Shown in pieces: positions 62,816-64,000 of a stretch of DNA of 64,000 nt. The stretch is from Pelagophyceae sp. CCMP2097. Taxonomy: Eukaryota > Sar > Pelagophyceae. The notes below the pieces were generated by a model. It ran no database searches. It was not told the DNA's origin and saw only the letters and a program-made list of their open reading frames with translations. The stretch spans positions 82,471 through 146,470 of the forward strand of contig MU657165.1 in assembly GCA_026770575.1 (NCBI GenBank). The letters run 5' to 3'. Every line of letters begins with the position of its first letter. Position 1 is the first letter of the stretch. The position numbers were made by a program, and so were the translations under genes.

Positions 62816-63243
62816 CGCACCACCGTCGTGGGACCTTTAAGCGTTCGACGAATGTATCGGTGAACACTATCGCCAAGTGGGGACCTTACGTCCAGCGGCC
62901 TAACGGCCGGCACTGCTAGATGACTGTCACCACCCGCCGCTTCTCTTCGCGCTCTCCCGTTTCTCTGCTCGCTGCGCTTCGCATGCCCTCCGCGCCGACT
63001 GTTTGATCGTTTAAAGTAAATATCGCCAAGTGGGGCGCCGCACATCCGAAATGTCCGCGCAAATGTGCAGACGAAGCAGTTGACCTCGCCTTAAGCTTCT
63101 GCCGGACCGCGGGAAGCCGGCCCGCGGCGGCCCACAGGTCGCCCCGAAGTCGGTGCGGCCGTCGGCGTCTCGGTTGGCGCGGCCGTCGGAACCGCAGTCG
63201 GCGCGGCCGTCGGGCTCGGCGCGGGTCGGTTCCGACGAGTCCT
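62816..63243. other. Spacer with a short direct repeat
   Basis: ATCGCCAAGTGGGG occurs near 62870 and again near 63024, about 155 bp apart. Around 63130-63230 a GC-rich GCCGTCGG/GGCGCGGCCGTCGG repeat precedes the last gene. Promoter sequence is expected. No gene is seen. Confidence 0.5.
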
Positions 63244-64000
63244 ATGGCACTCTGGTTCGCATTGGGAATGGCGTGGCTGGCCTGCGTGGGCTCCTCGTCT
63301 GCCGCCGAGCCTACCTTTGCCGTCGAGGCGCATCAGTGCGCCGCCGTGCGTTCGCGCCTCGACGCGTTCCGCGCGAGGCAGGCCGAATCGCCGCTGAACG
63401 AACGGACGCTCGTGCTGCGCCTACCGTCGGGCTTCGGCGACCAGCTCTCGGGGTTGCTCGGTGGCATCGCGCTCGCCGCAGCCACGGGCCGCCGGCTCGT
63501 CCTCAGCAGGCCGCCCGACGCGCCCCCGTTCCTCGGCGAAACGCCGCGCCGACGAAGATGGACCGTCATGACGGAGTACAGAGCAGAAGCTCGATGGGCG
63601 CCGGGGCGACGCGGCATCGTGACCGTCTTTGCTAGGCTCGGAGCTGCTTCCGACGTTTCCCATCACATATGACGATTCGATCGTCGAATCGGACGAGCCC
63701 CGTGTGGCGTGCGCCGACCGCGCAGCGCCGCCGGCGGCGCTCCGAAAGAACGCCAACACCAATCTCTTTTGCGCCCACTCGCAGATCAACAAAGTCGCGC
63801 ACGCGTCGTTTGCAAAGGGCTTCTCCGTATTCTTCGAGGCGGACACGGAGTACGTCACGCCGGGCAACGCGGGGAACACGCTCTTCCGCCTCTGGCTCGC
63901 AGAAGAGGTGCGTTGGCCGGTCGCGTGACCCAAAAGGATGGACGCCGCTTCGACGACGTTCGACTACTGCGACGAGCTTCGGAGACGAATTAGGGCATCA
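63244..64000 (+). CDS. Secreted glycosyltransferase-like protein (fucosyltransferase-type N-terminal region), truncated by the window
   Basis: The start MALWFALGMAWLACVG is a signal peptide. RLPSGFGDQLSGLLGGIALA followed by AATGRRLVL has the glycine-rich GxGxxLxxLxxGxxLAxxTGR pattern of alpha-1,6-fucosyltransferase/NodZ-like nucleotide-sugar enzymes. Later exon pieces are TFPITYDDSIVESDEPR and ANTNLFCAHSQINKVAHASF, then FSVFFEADTEYVTPGNAGNT and, after an intron starting GTGCGT at 63908, FDYCDELRR. Introns near 63590-63640 and from 63908 are approximate. The gene runs off the right edge, so the catalytic half is not visible. The assignment rests on one motif. Confidence 0.5.

Noticed and set aside
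63120..63235. Short spaced GC-rich repeats resembling a CRISPR or satellite
   Set aside because: The units (GCCGTCGG variants) are irregular, without constant spacers, and the genome is clearly eukaryotic.

Overview
This is a nuclear window from a GC-rich, gene-dense, unicellular photosynthetic eukaryote. The best guess is a picoplanktonic stramenopile, such as a pelagophyte related to Aureococcus or Pelagomonas. The evidence is: very short introns (mostly 41-125 nt, exon G|GTGCGT donors and TAG|G acceptors); a chloroplast-type SRP54 whose signal peptide ends in A|F-R-A-P-P, the bipartite leader of red-algal complex plastids; mitochondrial-type fumarase; a BBSome subunit; and LANTAWAFA-type helical repeat proteins. 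There is no rRNA, convincing tRNA or CRISPR. Exon coordinates were worked out by hand from splice signals, reading frame and family conservation. Where total length and consensus both fit they are reliable; elsewhere the text says they are approximate. Layout: 602-2906 AGC kinase (+); 3076-4402 ornithine carbamoyltransferase (-); 4738-5994 FAIM-PX-PDZ protein (+); a 1.1 kb spacer; 7132-10793 SMC5 (-); 11033-11902 6-phosphogluconolactonase (-); 12136-14648 secreted hydrolase-like protein (+); 14848-18683 Tudor-SN (-); 19016-20699 phosducin-like protein (-); 21041-24670 EH-PX-BAR sorting nexin (+); 24979-25977 aldo/keto reductase (+); 26062-26966 PH-like conserved protein (-); 27490-29863 YbaK/3'-5' exonuclease fusion (+); 30029-31451 membrane-anchored cathepsin X-like protease (-); 32231-33382 thymidylate kinase (-); 33710-35647 PLRG1 (-); 35869-36611 ribosomal protein eL18 (+); 37028-40144 large low-complexity protein (+); 40341-42848 BBS7 (+); 43057-44908 CAMK-type kinase (-) with a possible N-terminal extension to 46196; 46481-48151 RRM/helical-repeat protein (-); 48335-48988 USB1 (+); 49437-50589 secreted protein (-); 50802-51976 signal peptide peptidase (-); 53084-54427 second RRM/helical-repeat protein, broken by 400 N (-); 55323-57140 TPR-YL1-BCNT fusion (+); 57204-58316 secreted NTF2-like protein (-); 58719-60793 class I fumarase (+); 60976-62815 plastid SRP54 (+); 63244-end secreted glycosyltransferase-like protein, cut by the window edge (+). 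These are housekeeping genes with no shared pathway or operon. Themes are RNA processing and decay (PLRG1, USB1, Tudor-SN, RRM-repeat proteins), chromosome and chromatin maintenance (SMC5, YL1-BCNT), trafficking (EH-PX-BAR, FAIM-PX-PDZ, BBS7) and targeting or proteolysis at membranes (SRP54, SPP, cathepsin). The most notable observations are a run of GC-AG introns (seven candidates among roughly fifty introns), a single polypeptide combining the SWR1 subunits Swc2/YL1 and Swc5/BCNT, several multidomain fusions, and an inverted 0.5 kb duplication that copied a gene 5' end to a site 18 kb away.
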